DNA of 64,000 nucleotides from Actinomycetales bacterium (GTDB taxonomy: Bacteria > Actinomycetota > Actinomycetes > Actinomycetales > Actinomycetaceae): the NCBI GenBank assembly GCA_015655375.1, contig JAATFD010000036.1:186001-250000 (forward strand). The letters run 5' to 3'. Under the pieces are notes generated by a model. The model saw only the letters and a program-made list of their open reading frames with translations. It searched no databases and had not been told where the DNA came from. The position numbers were made by a program, and so were the translations under genes. This document shows, piece by piece, positions 36,990 through 46,125 of the stretch. Numbering within the stretch: the first letter of the stretch is position 1; each line of letters opens with the position of its first letter.

Positions 36990-37046
36990 CTTGAACTGGT
37001 CATCCAGACGCCGTCTGCGTGGTGATCAGCACTGATCCTGTGCCGA

Positions 37047-37574
37047 TCAGCGTTCGCGAACACGCTCGATCGTGCCGTCCCATCCCTCGCGCCACCGTCG
37101 CGCGCGCTGTGCAAGGCCAACCGGATAGACCTCCCGACGAGTCTCTTCGCGCTCGAGTTCGTCGAGATCCCACCATTTTTGGCCGTCGATGAGCTCCCGT
37201 TCGAGGTCGGTCCACCCCGATGTGTCCATCGTGGTCGCGGTCGTGCGGGCGAGGAAGAACCACTCCTCCTGGCGAGCGGTGACAGCGAGAAAGTCGAAGA
37301 GAACATCGCGATAGAGCACGGGACCGACCAGATCCGCCGGATCGAGGACGATGCCCGTTTCCTCGCGCATTTCCCGCACTGCACCTTCTTGGAAGGACTC
37401 CCCCTCCATCAATCCGCCGCCGATCGTGAACCACCATTGGCGCTCCGGCTCATCCCGATCGTGCCCGATTGCCAGCAGGATCCGTCCTCGAGGATCGAAG
37501 AGAATCACTCTCGCCGCGTTGCGGTGCGGGATCCCCTGTTCGTCAGGAACCCACTCAGGGCCCAATGCACTCAT
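37047..37574 (-). CDS. Nudix hydrolase
   Basis: The 175-residue protein has the Nudix box spanning GGLMEGESFQEG and AVREMREETGI, which binds metal and cleaves nucleoside-diphosphate-linked substrates. The start MSALGPEWVPDEQGIPHRN lies on an ATG overlapping the PrsW stop by one base (TGATG). The substrate is unknown. Co-transcription with PrsW and the phosphatidylinositol-mannoside genes is likely. Confidence 0.88.
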   Translation of the reverse strand: MSALGPEWVPDEQGIPHRNAARVILFDPRGRILLAIGHDRDEPERQWWFTIGGGLMEGESFQEGAVREMREETGIVLDPADLVGPVLYRDVLFDFLAVTARQEEWFFLARTTATTMDTSGWTDLERELIDGQKWWDLDELEREETRREVYPVGLAQRARRWREGWDGTIERVRER

Positions 37575-38869
37575 CAGAACAGGCCGGTCTGGGCGGAGGC
37601 TCGACGCGTCGCGTCCAGGAAAACCCGCCGCGATTCGCCCAGCGCGCGCAACAGATCGTGGTCGTTCGCGATCCGGTCGGTCTGGGGACCGATCCGCGTC
37701 ATGATCAGCTGATCGAGTCCGAGACTCGCGGCCGTCGTCTGGAAGGTCCGCATGGCGCGCGCCGACTCCTTCCCACCGGATGCCGCCCATTTCCGCGAGG
37801 ACTTCCGGCCGGCGCGGGTTGTGACCATCATCGATTCGGCCGGGAGCAACCACCCCGTGCGCACATAGGGAACCAGCCCATGGGCGATGCGTCTGGCTTC
37901 ATGGGCGGAGCCGACGAGCAGACCTCCGACCCAGCAGCAGAACAAGGGGACCTCGACGACGAGATAGAAGGTGAACCAGCTGAGTGCCCCAGCCGTCGAC
38001 AGGTAGTTCCACAAGCCGTGCACGAACACCGCAGCAACCCACCCGATCGGTCCCAGCCACAACCACGACCACCGGGACTTCGTGCCCACGACGGCGTAGG
38101 CCAACGCCAGGCCGGTGAACGACGTCGCCATCGGGTGGACGAACGGGCTGAGAACTCCCCGCAGGAACACCGTGACTCCCAACGCGGCCTGTCCGGTTCC
38201 TTGGGCATCGAGAAAGTATTGGATGTTCTCGACGAAGGCGAAACCGGCTCCCGTGTACCCGGCGTAGACAACTCCGTCGAGCAACGAGTTGATGTTCGTG
38301 CGCCGCCACAGGATGATGATGACGACGCCCAGTCCCTTGAGGAATTCTTCGACCATCGGGGCCACGGTCACCGCAATGACGGCCAGTGATCCCTCGTAAT
38401 CCCCGGTGACCTGAGCGACGTTCATCAGCATCGCGGTGTTGACGATCGACGCTGCCAGGGCGGCGACACCCGCACCCCAGACTAGGCTGACCAGACGCGG
38501 CCACAACGGCTCGGGTTCCCACCGGTCGATGTAGGAGACGAGCGCCAGAACGAACAGCAGAGGCACCAATGCAAGTGCGGCCATTGCGGCGGTCGAGGCG
38601 ATTCCTCCGGTCAGCGCGTAACTTGCGACGGTCACGGCGACGCCCACGACCCCCAGACCGATGAAGAGGATCTCGAACCACGGCAGTGACCGACGCCGAC
38701 GCGGCACCTGCCACACGGGGGCGGCTCCCCCCGGCCCGGGCTCACCGACAGCAGGAAGCCCCGTATTCTTCCCGGAAGCGTCCCCGGTCGCGACCGGTCC
38801 GTTGATCCGGCTCAGGCGGTAGTCCTCCCCCGGACCTCCCCACGGGCTCGGAGAACCCTCGATGCTCAT
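37574..38869 (-). CDS. PrsW-family intramembrane metalloprotease
   Basis: The 431-residue protein has a Pro/Gly-rich cytoplasmic start and about nine membrane segments. Conserved polar sites within them include APMVEEFLKG, GFAFVENIQYF and SPFVHPMATS, the EExxK, ExN and histidine motifs of PrsW/CAAX-type metalloproteases. Such enzymes cut membrane proteins such as anti-sigma factors; the target here is unknown. It starts at an ATG overlapping the upstream gene by four bases. A soluble C-terminal tail of about 80 residues is an extension. Confidence 0.87.
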   Translation of the reverse strand: MSIEGSPSPWGGPGEDYRLSRINGPVATGDASGKNTGLPAVGEPGPGGAAPVWQVPRRRRSLPWFEILFIGLGVVGVAVTVASYALTGGIASTAAMAALALVPLLFVLALVSYIDRWEPEPLWPRLVSLVWGAGVAALAASIVNTAMLMNVAQVTGDYEGSLAVIAVTVAPMVEEFLKGLGVVIIILWRRTNINSLLDGVVYAGYTGAGFAFVENIQYFLDAQGTGQAALGVTVFLRGVLSPFVHPMATSFTGLALAYAVVGTKSRWSWLWLGPIGWVAAVFVHGLWNYLSTAGALSWFTFYLVVEVPLFCCWVGGLLVGSAHEARRIAHGLVPYVRTGWLLPAESMMVTTRAGRKSSRKWAASGGKESARAMRTFQTTAASLGLDQLIMTRIGPQTDRIANDHDLLRALGESRRVFLDATRRASAQTGLF

Positions 38870-39492
38870 GATCGGCTCTCTGCTTCGTCGTCTCCGGCGC
38901 CATCGTCGAAGTCGACGGTCGCCGGCGTCGGCGCGTGCCCATACAGGTGGAGCACGCGAACCAATGTCCGCTCGCGCAGATGAACGACCTGTGCGACGTC
39001 CAGATTGTGCATCGATCGCGCCAAGCGAACCCGGTAACACGCCATGTCGAGCGCCTCCACCCGTTCGCGACTGACCTCAGACATTCGCGCGTGCTCCCGG
39101 ACCTCTGGGGTCAGTTCCTCGCGCAGAACCCGCGAGAGCGCCGACTCCCGTTCATTGCGTTCGGCAACGGCTCTCTCATCGTCGCTGACTGGTGGAAGAC
39201 GGGTACGACGCAGATCCAGCAGGTCCCGGACGAAGAGCGCATCCTCGCCGGTCAGGCACTGCAACGCCGCTTGATCGACACGCGCTCCTGCCGCGCCGGT
39301 CAAGACCCCGGATGAAACGGTCAATCTGGCCTCGACGGCCCGTCGCGCGGTCAAACGATCCAACGAGTCCCGGGCCGACAGTATCCGCCAATGGAGACGG
39401 TCGAGCCGGGTCGCCAGTTGCACCGACTGCCATGCCACGACCACCGCGACAACCAGGAGAACACCGAGGAGCACCCACTGCCAGACGCTCAT
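38866..39492 (-). CDS. Membrane-anchored helical protein of unknown function
   Basis: The 208-residue protein starts with one membrane helix (WVLLGVLLVVAVVVAW). The rest is soluble and mostly helical, with LHWRILSARDSLDRLTARRAVEARL and ELTPEVREHARMSEVSRERVEALDMACYRVRLARSMHN as conserved-looking blocks (quoted in part). It resembles actinobacterial proteins encoded next to pimA. Function is unknown. It overlaps pimA upstream and prsW downstream by four bases each. Confidence 0.78.
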   Translation of the reverse strand: MSVWQWVLLGVLLVVAVVVAWQSVQLATRLDRLHWRILSARDSLDRLTARRAVEARLTVSSGVLTGAAGARVDQAALQCLTGEDALFVRDLLDLRRTRLPPVSDDERAVAERNERESALSRVLREELTPEVREHARMSEVSRERVEALDMACYRVRLARSMHNLDVAQVVHLRERTLVRVLHLYGHAPTPATVDFDDGAGDDEAESRS

Positions 39493-40667
39493 GTGGTGTT
39501 CCTCCGCGCGCCTCCGCGCAACAGGCCGAGAACCGAAGCCGTGAGGCCGGAATCCGCGGATGGCGCAGTCCCGAGAACTGCCTGGTACACGGCAAGGATC
39601 CGGTCGGTGACGACGCCCCAGTCATAGCGCGAGGATGCTCGCTGTCCCGCCCGGGCGATCGCTGCGAGCGCATCCCGATCCCCCAGTGCCGATATCAGGG
39701 CCTCCGAGAGCGCGAGATCGTCGCCGATCGGGAAGAGAATCCCTGCCGCGCCGTCCGCGAGGACCGCCCGGAATGCCTCCAGCTCCGAAGCCACGACTGC
39801 GCACCCCGCCGCCATCGCCTCCACGAGGACGATGCCGAAGGACTCCCCACCGGTCTGCGGCGCCACATAGATCGTCGCTCCGCGCAGCAATGATTCCTTC
39901 TGGTCATCGGTGATCTCCCCGAGGAACTCGACCGAGCCTCCGACCAAGCCGAGATCGGCACGCACGTCCTCGGCCACACCGCGACCCGCGATGAGAAACC
40001 GCGCTCCGGGCACGGCCTCGAGCACACGCGGGATCGCCGCCGCAAACACGGGCAACCCCTTGCGGGGCTCGTCGAGCCGTCCGAGGAAGACGATGACGGG
40101 GCGCTCCGGTGTGCTCGCCCAGTCAGACAGGGGTGTTGCCCCGCGGAAGACGTCCGTGCGGACGCCGTTCGGAATAATGACGGCGTCCCCACCATGGTGC
40201 TCGACGAGCGTGCGCCGAGCTTCTTCCGACACAGCGATGCGCGCGGAGAGCCTCTCCATCAGGGGCCGAACGACACCCGCCGTCATCTCGCGGGCGTAGG
40301 ACCGGTCCATTGCGGAGTGAAATGTCCCCACCGTCGGGACGTCCGTGCTCATCAGCGCCAACATCGAAATGGAGGGCACCGTCGGCTCGTGGACATGGAG
40401 CACATCGAATTGTCCCTCGTCCAGCCACCTCCGGGTCCGCATGGAGACCCGTGGGCCGAAGGATAACCGGGCCACCGATCCGTTAAACCGAATCGGCACA
40501 GCGGGCCCCACCGAGGTCGCCCATTCGGGAAGGACCGCCGTCGAGGACGGGGTGAGGACCGACACCGAGTGCCCACGGCCAAGCAGCTCCCCGGCCAGAT
40601 CACGGATGTGGAACTGCACGCCCCCAGGCACGTCCCAGGAGTAAGGGCACACGATGCCGATCTTCAT
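39489..40667 (-). CDS. pimA: Phosphatidylinositol alpha-mannosyltransferase PimA
   Basis: PimA adds the first mannose from GDP-mannose to phosphatidylinositol on the cytoplasmic membrane face. The 392-residue GT4 protein begins MKIGIVCPYSWDVPGGVQFH, then VLHVHEPTVPSIS, FLGRLDEPRKGL and the donor-site QTGGESFGIVLVEAMAAG. The ATG at 40667 follows a GGGAGGG site and overlaps the acyltransferase stop by four bases. Gene order pgsA-acyltransferase-pimA matches the mycobacterial PIM cluster. Confidence 0.94.
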   Translation of the reverse strand: MKIGIVCPYSWDVPGGVQFHIRDLAGELLGRGHSVSVLTPSSTAVLPEWATSVGPAVPIRFNGSVARLSFGPRVSMRTRRWLDEGQFDVLHVHEPTVPSISMLALMSTDVPTVGTFHSAMDRSYAREMTAGVVRPLMERLSARIAVSEEARRTLVEHHGGDAVIIPNGVRTDVFRGATPLSDWASTPERPVIVFLGRLDEPRKGLPVFAAAIPRVLEAVPGARFLIAGRGVAEDVRADLGLVGGSVEFLGEITDDQKESLLRGATIYVAPQTGGESFGIVLVEAMAAGCAVVASELEAFRAVLADGAAGILFPIGDDLALSEALISALGDRDALAAIARAGQRASSRYDWGVVTDRILAVYQAVLGTAPSADSGLTASVLGLLRGGARRNTT

Positions 40668-41602
40668 TGTCCCTCCCCCGCTTCCTGCTCGCGTCGGTGT
40701 GCTGCCCGTGACCGCGCCAGACGCTCCGGATCGAGGTCGGACACAAGAACGGGCTGCATCATGTGCCAGTCCGTCGCATGCGCCCTCAGGAGCGGCGCTA
40801 CCGCATCGACCCATGCCTGCGTGTGGGTCTCGACGCCCGTACGGCTCTCGGTACGACCGGGAGGGCGAACGGGCTCAGTCGTGTCGACCACTGTCCGCCA
40901 TCGTCGCCCGGTCCGTTCATAGTGGATGACCGCCGCCACGAGAGGGCATCCCAATCGTTCGGCCAATGCAGCGGGACCTGCGGCGACCAGCGCCCGGTGA
41001 CCCGCCAGGTCGACCTCGATGCCGGAACCCGTCACATCCCGGTCGGCCAATAGGGGCACCAGGATCGATCGACCGCGAGCGGACGCAACCAGACGGGGGA
41101 AGACGGACTCCCCCTTGCCTGCACCGATGATCTCCATCCCGAGTCCCTCACGGAAGGAGACAAAGGCATCGAACAGCGCGGGTGGGTCGAGCCGTTCGGC
41201 GACCGTGAGGATCGGCAGCCCCTGATGTGTGACCCAGGCACCTGCGAGGTCCCAGTTGCCCGAGTGGGTCAGCGCGAGGATCGCCGGACCGTCTGCGGTC
41301 AACTCGCGAAGGCGGTCGAAGTGATTGAAACTCACCGATGCATCGAGATCTGCAGGAGAGATCCCCGCCATCGCGAATTGCTCCGCATACGTCCGGAAAT
41401 GCGACTCGACCGCGTGGCGGAGCTCTCGTCCCGTCACCCGGCGACCGAGCACCCGGGAGATGTTCGATCCCAGCATGCGCACCGGCCGCCCGTGGAGCGC
41501 CCACGCGATATCCGCGGCCGCACGCGTCACCCCGAGGACGAACCCCATCGGCAGGCGTGGGACCGCGCGCCAGGCAGCGAGATAGAGAGAGGCACGATTC
41601 AC
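40664..41602 (-). CDS. PIM acyltransferase, PatA-like
   Basis: The 312-residue protein belongs to the LpxL/HtrB acyltransferase family. Its catalytic pair lies in LTHSGNWDLAG (His-x4-Asp). ILVPLLADRDVTGSG is another family segment. Between pgsA and pimA this gene encodes the enzyme that acylates mannose of PIM in mycobacteria, so the same job is inferred. The GTG at 41602 overlaps the pgsA stop by four bases; longer starts enter pgsA. Confidence 0.9.
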   Translation of the reverse strand: MNRASLYLAAWRAVPRLPMGFVLGVTRAAADIAWALHGRPVRMLGSNISRVLGRRVTGRELRHAVESHFRTYAEQFAMAGISPADLDASVSFNHFDRLRELTADGPAILALTHSGNWDLAGAWVTHQGLPILTVAERLDPPALFDAFVSFREGLGMEIIGAGKGESVFPRLVASARGRSILVPLLADRDVTGSGIEVDLAGHRALVAAGPAALAERLGCPLVAAVIHYERTGRRWRTVVDTTEPVRPPGRTESRTGVETHTQAWVDAVAPLLRAHATDWHMMQPVLVSDLDPERLARSRAAHRREQEAGEGQ

Positions 41603-42216
41603 CGGGCGAGCGCCTTCCGGGTGAAAACCACTCGTTGGATCACGGTGACGATCGACGCGAAGGCGACCCAGCACAGCCCTGCCGGATAGAACCAGTCGCC
41701 CCATCCCCAGTCGGAGAAGCCCGCACAGACCAGTGCGATGACCAGACGATCGGTCCGCTCGGCGATGCCAACCTTCGCCTCGACGCCCACCGATTCGGCA
41801 CGCGCACGGGCATAGGGAACAGTCCCCACACCGATCATCGCGACGATGCCCGCGATGATCGAGACCGTGCGAGTCGTCCCCGGTTCCATTCCGAGAGCGG
41901 CCCAGGCCAAGAGGGCGCCAAAGACGGCGCCATCGCCCAACCGATCGAGCGTCGAATCGAGGAAGGCACCGAACTTCGAAACCTGGTTCGTCATTCGGGC
42001 GAGCACACCGTCGACGGAGTCACAGAACAGGACGACACCAAGCGCGACCCCGCCCTGCCAGAGGTATCCCCGTGCCAAGACACCGGCGGACAAAGCGATC
42101 GTGATGATCGTGCCCGCCACGGTCACCATGTCGGGAGTCACGTGCAGGGCGGCGAGGCCGCGAGCCACCGGTGTGAAGATCGTTCGGGTCACCGAACGAC
42201 CGTGGGTGCCGAGCAT
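41599..42216 (-). CDS. pgsA: Phosphatidylinositol phosphate synthase
   Basis: This CDP-alcohol phosphotransferase joins CDP-diacylglycerol with an inositol phosphate. The 205-residue protein has the signature D-x2-DG-x2-AR-x8-G-x3-D-x3-D in DSVDGVLARMTNQ and FGAFLDSTLDR, within about six membrane segments. AGGAGG stands upstream of the ATG, which lies three bases after the HIT gene. The following acyltransferase and PimA genes support inositol rather than glycerol phosphate. Confidence 0.92.
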   Translation of the reverse strand: MLGTHGRSVTRTIFTPVARGLAALHVTPDMVTVAGTIITIALSAGVLARGYLWQGGVALGVVLFCDSVDGVLARMTNQVSKFGAFLDSTLDRLGDGAVFGALLAWAALGMEPGTTRTVSIIAGIVAMIGVGTVPYARARAESVGVEAKVGIAERTDRLVIALVCAGFSDWGWGDWFYPAGLCWVAFASIVTVIQRVVFTRKALAR

Positions 42217-42219
42217 CAG

Positions 42220-42852
42220 TCAGTCCTCCTCGGGGGGTACCTGGAACTCATCGGACATCGGCCAAGCCGCAGCCAAACGCGCTCGCGCGTCCTCAAGAAG
42301 TTCGGGAATCGCCTTGGTGCGGGCGATGATCGGAAAGAAATTCGCATCGCCCAGCCATCGCGGAATGATGTGCTGGTGCAGGTGAGCGGCGATTCCGGCT
42401 CCGGCCACCGCTCCCTGGTTCATTCCGAGATTGAACCCCTGGGCCGAGGAGACCTGCCGCTCGACCCTCATGGCGGTGGCCGACAGCTCACCGAATTCCG
42501 CCCGTTCGTCCCGGCCCAGATCGGTGTAGTCGGAGACATGCCGATAGGGACACACGAGCATGTGTCCGGAGTTGTAGGGGAAAAGATTCATCAGCACGTA
42601 GCACGTCTGCCCACGATGGACGATCAGTCCGTCCTCATCGGTCTTGCCGGGGGCGTCGCAGAATGGGCACTCCTGCGAACTGGAGTCCGCGGGCTTGTGG
42701 TCCCCGTTGATGTACGCCATCCGATACGGCGTCCACAGGCGATCGAAGCTGTCAGGCACCCCGGCGTAGGTCCTCGCATCACGCGCCTCGACTGTCGCCG
42801 ATTGCCCTTCTCCCGGATCCTCCACAGGCTCCGTCCCGTTCTCCTCGCTCAC
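42220..42852 (-). CDS. HIT-family hydrolase/phosphorylase
   Basis: The 210-residue protein carries the histidine triad as [10 protein letters not shown] near residues 150-159 and the upstream CPFCD and [11 protein letters not shown] segments of the AP4A-phosphorylase-like branch. It is 50-60 residues longer than simple HIT proteins. The GTG start overlaps the thrS stop by four bases. Substrate is probably a dinucleoside polyphosphate or nucleotide, by family. Confidence 0.9.
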   Translation of the reverse strand: MSEENGTEPVEDPGEGQSATVEARDARTYAGVPDSFDRLWTPYRMAYINGDHKPADSSSQECPFCDAPGKTDEDGLIVHRGQTCYVLMNLFPYNSGHMLVCPYRHVSDYTDLGRDERAEFGELSATAMRVERQVSSAQGFNLGMNQGAVAGAGIAAHLHQHIIPRWLGDANFFPIIARTKAIPELLEDARARLAAAWPMSDEFQVPPEED

Positions 42853-44864
42853 AGCGCGTCCGTGTTGATGCGCTGTCGGATGTGGGCAACGATCCGCTCG
42901 ATCGCCTGGTCCACCACCACGCCGTTCTCCTGCGTGCCGTCACGGAAGCGGAAGGAGACGGCTCCGGCCTCGACGTCCTCGCCACCGACGATGAGCGTGT
43001 AGGGGACCTTCTCCTTCGCGGCGTTGCGGATCTTCTTGCCGAAGCGATCATCGGAATGATCGACCTCGACGCGCACACCCCGGTCACGCAGCCGTGCCGC
43101 CACGTCATCGACGTAGTCACCGAAGGCCTCCGCCACGGGAACCAGGCGCACCTGGACCGGAGCGAGCCATGCGGGGAAGGCCCCGGCATAGTGCTCGGTC
43201 AGCACGCCGATGAAGCGCTCGACCGACCCGAGCTTGGCCGCATGGATCATGACGGGCCGCTGGCGAGATCCGTCAGCCGCGGTGTACTCGAGGCCGAAAC
43301 GCTCGGGTTGGTTGAAGTCGTACTGGACGGTCGACATCTGCCAGGTGCGCCCCAGCGCGTCCTTCGCCTGGACCGACACCTTGGGACCGTAGAACGCAGC
43401 GCCACCGGGATCCGGAACGAGGTCGAGTCCCGTCGAACGTGCTGTCTCCTCGAGAATCCGGGTCGCGGCCTCCCAGTCCGCGTCCGAGCCGATGAACTTG
43501 TCCTGGTTCTTGCCGTCCGGGTCCCGTGTCGACAGCTCGAGGTAGTAATCGGTCAGCCCAAACGCGCTGAGGATTTCCGCGAAGAAGTCAAGGAGATCCT
43601 TCATCACCTGGGGCGCCTGCTCCGGCGTGCAGTAGATGTGGGAATCGTCCTGGGTGAAACCGCGCATCCGGGTCAGGCCCTGGACAACCCCGGACTTCTC
43701 ATAGCGGTAGTCATTGCCCATCTCGAACAGCTTGACCGGCAGCTCACGATAGGACCGTCCCCGAGAGCGATAGATCAGGTTGTGCATCGGGCAGTTCATG
43801 GCCTTGAGGTAGTACTCCTGGCCAGCGTGGGTGATCCGTCCCTCGTCGTCGCGTTCCTCGTCGACGATCATCGGCGGGAACATCGTGTCCGCGTAGTGAG
43901 GCAGGTGACCGGAGGTATGGAAGAGCCCGCCCTTGGAGATCACCGGGGTCGAAACGATGTCAAAGCCCCGCTTGAGGTGCTCGTCGACGATGAAACTCTC
44001 GATCGTGTGGCGCAGGATGCCACCCTTGGGATGGAAGACGGCCAGACCCGGACCGATCTCCTCCGGGAACGAGAAGAGATCGAGCTCCGTCCCGAGTCGA
44101 CGGTGGTCGCGACGCTCCGCTTCCTTGATCCGCTCCTGGTAGACCACCAACTCGTCCTTCGACGCCCACGCGGTCCCATAGATACGCTGGAGCTGGTCGT
44201 TGGCCTGGTTGCCCTTCCAGTAGGCAGCAGACGACTTCGTCAGCGCGAACCCGTTACCGATCAACCGGGTGCTCGGCAGATGCGGCCCCCGGCACAGGTC
44301 TTTCCAGGCAACCGTGCCGTCTCGGCGGACGTTGTCGTACATCGTCAGCTCGCCGTGGCCGACCTCGACTGCTGCATCCTCCGCGCCCTTGCCCTTGGTC
44401 CGGACGAGCTCGAGTTTGTAGGGCTGGTCGGCGAGTTCCTCCCGGGCCTCGTCCTCGCTCACGACGCGCCGCCGGAAAGCCTGGCCCTCCTTGACGATGC
44501 GCTTCATCCGTTTCTCGAGGTCGCGCAGTAGCTCCGGCGTCACCGCGTCGATGTTGCCGAAGTCGTAATAGAACCCATCAGTGATGAAGGGACCGATACC
44601 CAAGTTGACGTCGGGGAACAGGTCCTGGACCGCCTGGGCCAAGACATGCGTCGTCGAGTGGCGCAAGATCTGAAGGCCTGCCGGCGAATCGAGCGTGATT
44701 GCTTCGACGCTCGCGCCCTCGGGAATCTGGGAGACCAGGTCACGGGCCTGTCCATTGACACTCATGGCGACGACCTCACGCCGGTCGGCGTACCACGTCA
44801 TGCCCGTCGTGCCGACCTCGGGATGTTGAATGACACCGTCGATGGTCGCGTTGATGGCTGGCAC
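42849..44864 (-). CDS. thrS: Threonyl-tRNA synthetase
   Basis: The 671-residue class II synthetase has an N-terminal TGS-like domain ([10 protein letters not shown]), an editing domain with [12 protein letters not shown], then the catalytic core with [35 protein letters not shown] and a C-terminal anticodon domain. The GTG at 44864 is chosen since AGGAGG lies seven bases upstream; the reading frame stays open for a further 35 codons. A TAGCAT -10 (44968-44973) would give a leader of about 100 bases. Confidence 0.95.
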   Translation of the reverse strand: MPAINATIDGVIQHPEVGTTGMTWYADRREVVAMSVNGQARDLVSQIPEGASVEAITLDSPAGLQILRHSTTHVLAQAVQDLFPDVNLGIGPFITDGFYYDFGNIDAVTPELLRDLEKRMKRIVKEGQAFRRRVVSEDEAREELADQPYKLELVRTKGKGAEDAAVEVGHGELTMYDNVRRDGTVAWKDLCRGPHLPSTRLIGNGFALTKSSAAYWKGNQANDQLQRIYGTAWASKDELVVYQERIKEAERRDHRRLGTELDLFSFPEEIGPGLAVFHPKGGILRHTIESFIVDEHLKRGFDIVSTPVISKGGLFHTSGHLPHYADTMFPPMIVDEERDDEGRITHAGQEYYLKAMNCPMHNLIYRSRGRSYRELPVKLFEMGNDYRYEKSGVVQGLTRMRGFTQDDSHIYCTPEQAPQVMKDLLDFFAEILSAFGLTDYYLELSTRDPDGKNQDKFIGSDADWEAATRILEETARSTGLDLVPDPGGAAFYGPKVSVQAKDALGRTWQMSTVQYDFNQPERFGLEYTAADGSRQRPVMIHAAKLGSVERFIGVLTEHYAGAFPAWLAPVQVRLVPVAEAFGDYVDDVAARLRDRGVRVEVDHSDDRFGKKIRNAAKEKVPYTLIVGGEDVEAGAVSFRFRDGTQENGVVVDQAIERIVAHIRQRINTDAL

Positions 44865-44973
44865 TTCGATTCCTCCTGTTGCGGCGTTGGCCGCCTCGAC
44901 CGTGTGTGCGCGCACATACCCGGTGCGCACCAGACCTCGGTCCTTCCACATGGTTCCTGACGCAGTCATGCTA
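44865..44973 (-). promoter_or_regulatory. thrS promoter and leader
   Basis: TAGCAT at 44968-44973 is a fair -10 element and AGGAGG (44872-44877) the ribosome site. The leader between them has short inverted sequence around GTGCGCAC but no T-box hallmark. Regulation by threonine cannot be read from it. Confidence 0.4.
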
Positions 44974-45040
44974 CCCGCCGGGACCGACTGGGCCCGCGAG
45001 CGGTCGCCGCGATTGCTCCGGGAAAGCGCTCCTCATGGGG

Positions 45041-46099
45041 TCAGTCGTGCGAGCCGGAGGACTCCGCCCGTTTCGTCCGAAGTCGAACCGCCGCATGCTT
45101 GGCCCGCAGACTCATCACCAATCCCCGGTACAGGGCCCACCGGATCGGCATGTCCCAGGCACCATCAACGTCCGTGTAGGACCGGGCGAACCGACGTTTG
45201 TAGCGCCCGACGCTGTACAACTCGGGAACGCGTGCGGAATGGGCACCCATCAGGTCGAATCCACGAAAGCCTTCGCTGGCGAGGATCACTGCTATCGAGA
45301 AATCCAGGGCATCCGGACCCAGCACCGCTCGAGCGCTTGTCCGCGACGCTCCGTAGTAGGCCGTCGCCTGACGATCATTGGCGAGGACGAGATCCCAGCA
45401 CGCAAGCTCACGGTCTTTTCCCACCCTTACGCCGAACAGACGCGCGTGGTCGGGCCCCAGCGAGGTCAACAGGTCCCAGTACACCGACATCGGATGGGGA
45501 CGGAACCCGTCACGCGCAGCAGTTTCCTCAAGGACGTCGTAATACTCGGCAAGGGCCTCCCGAGTCAGCCCCGTCTCCTCCACGACCTCGGCGTCTCCGG
45601 CCGACATGCGTTTCATCGCTCGGCGCACGGCCCGACGTCCGTCCGTCGTCATCGAGGCGAGAACCGAGTCCTCGTTTCCACCGGAGGTGTCGATGATGAC
45701 GGTCCTGTCATAGGTGATCGCCTGGAGCAGTTCGGTGAGGTCCGTCGCTCGATAGGCGGCGTGGAGACGCACGAAGACGATCCCTGGATCGATCCGCCGA
45801 ACCAGTTTTCGCAGATTGGCTCGCAGAGCCACCTCCCGAGCAGGCGACTGTTCGCGCAGCCACACCGGTCCATGGCGCGCCCAGAGGTAACGCGCTCCGT
45901 GCAGGTTGTACTCATAGAGGCACAGCAGCGCGATGCGTTTGTCGTCCTCGAACCACTCGAATCGACCCCAGCAAGGACGCCCCTGGGACACCTCGAAAGG
46001 CTCCCAGACCGCCGACTGCTCGATCGGCAACGGGGCGACTCCGGCGGCCGCGATGCGCATGCCGTCCGCATCCAGAGGCCGCAACTCAGTAGTCGTCAT
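45041..46099 (-). CDS. FemAB-type peptidoglycan bridge aminoacyltransferase
   Basis: The 352-residue protein fits the Fem family, which takes amino acids from tRNA and adds them to the stem-peptide lysine or ornithine of lipid II. It has the QSAVWEPF start motif, ARHGPVW, the double acyltransferase fold region GRRAVRRAMKRM and FDLMGAHSARVPEL near the end. GGAGGAGA precedes the ATG. It directly follows the ATP-grasp ligase gene, and both may build the interpeptide bridge. It is followed by thrS, another tRNA-related gene. Confidence 0.85.
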   Translation of the reverse strand: MTTTELRPLDADGMRIAAAGVAPLPIEQSAVWEPFEVSQGRPCWGRFEWFEDDKRIALLCLYEYNLHGARYLWARHGPVWLREQSPAREVALRANLRKLVRRIDPGIVFVRLHAAYRATDLTELLQAITYDRTVIIDTSGGNEDSVLASMTTDGRRAVRRAMKRMSAGDAEVVEETGLTREALAEYYDVLEETAARDGFRPHPMSVYWDLLTSLGPDHARLFGVRVGKDRELACWDLVLANDRQATAYYGASRTSARAVLGPDALDFSIAVILASEGFRGFDLMGAHSARVPELYSVGRYKRRFARSYTDVDGAWDMPIRWALYRGLVMSLRAKHAAVRLRTKRAESSGSHD

Positions 46100-46125
46100 G
46101 GCTTCTCCTCCCTTCGACCGCCGGA

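Noticed and set aside
36762-37046. Possible riboswitch in the importer leader
   Set aside because: Only short inverted repeats of operator size; no known aptamer core.
42882-44531. Plus-strand open frame opposite thrS
   Set aside because: Antisense shadow without recognisable domain.
44865-44969. T-box leader of thrS
   Set aside because: No T-box sequence, specifier loop or terminator/antiterminator pair was seen.
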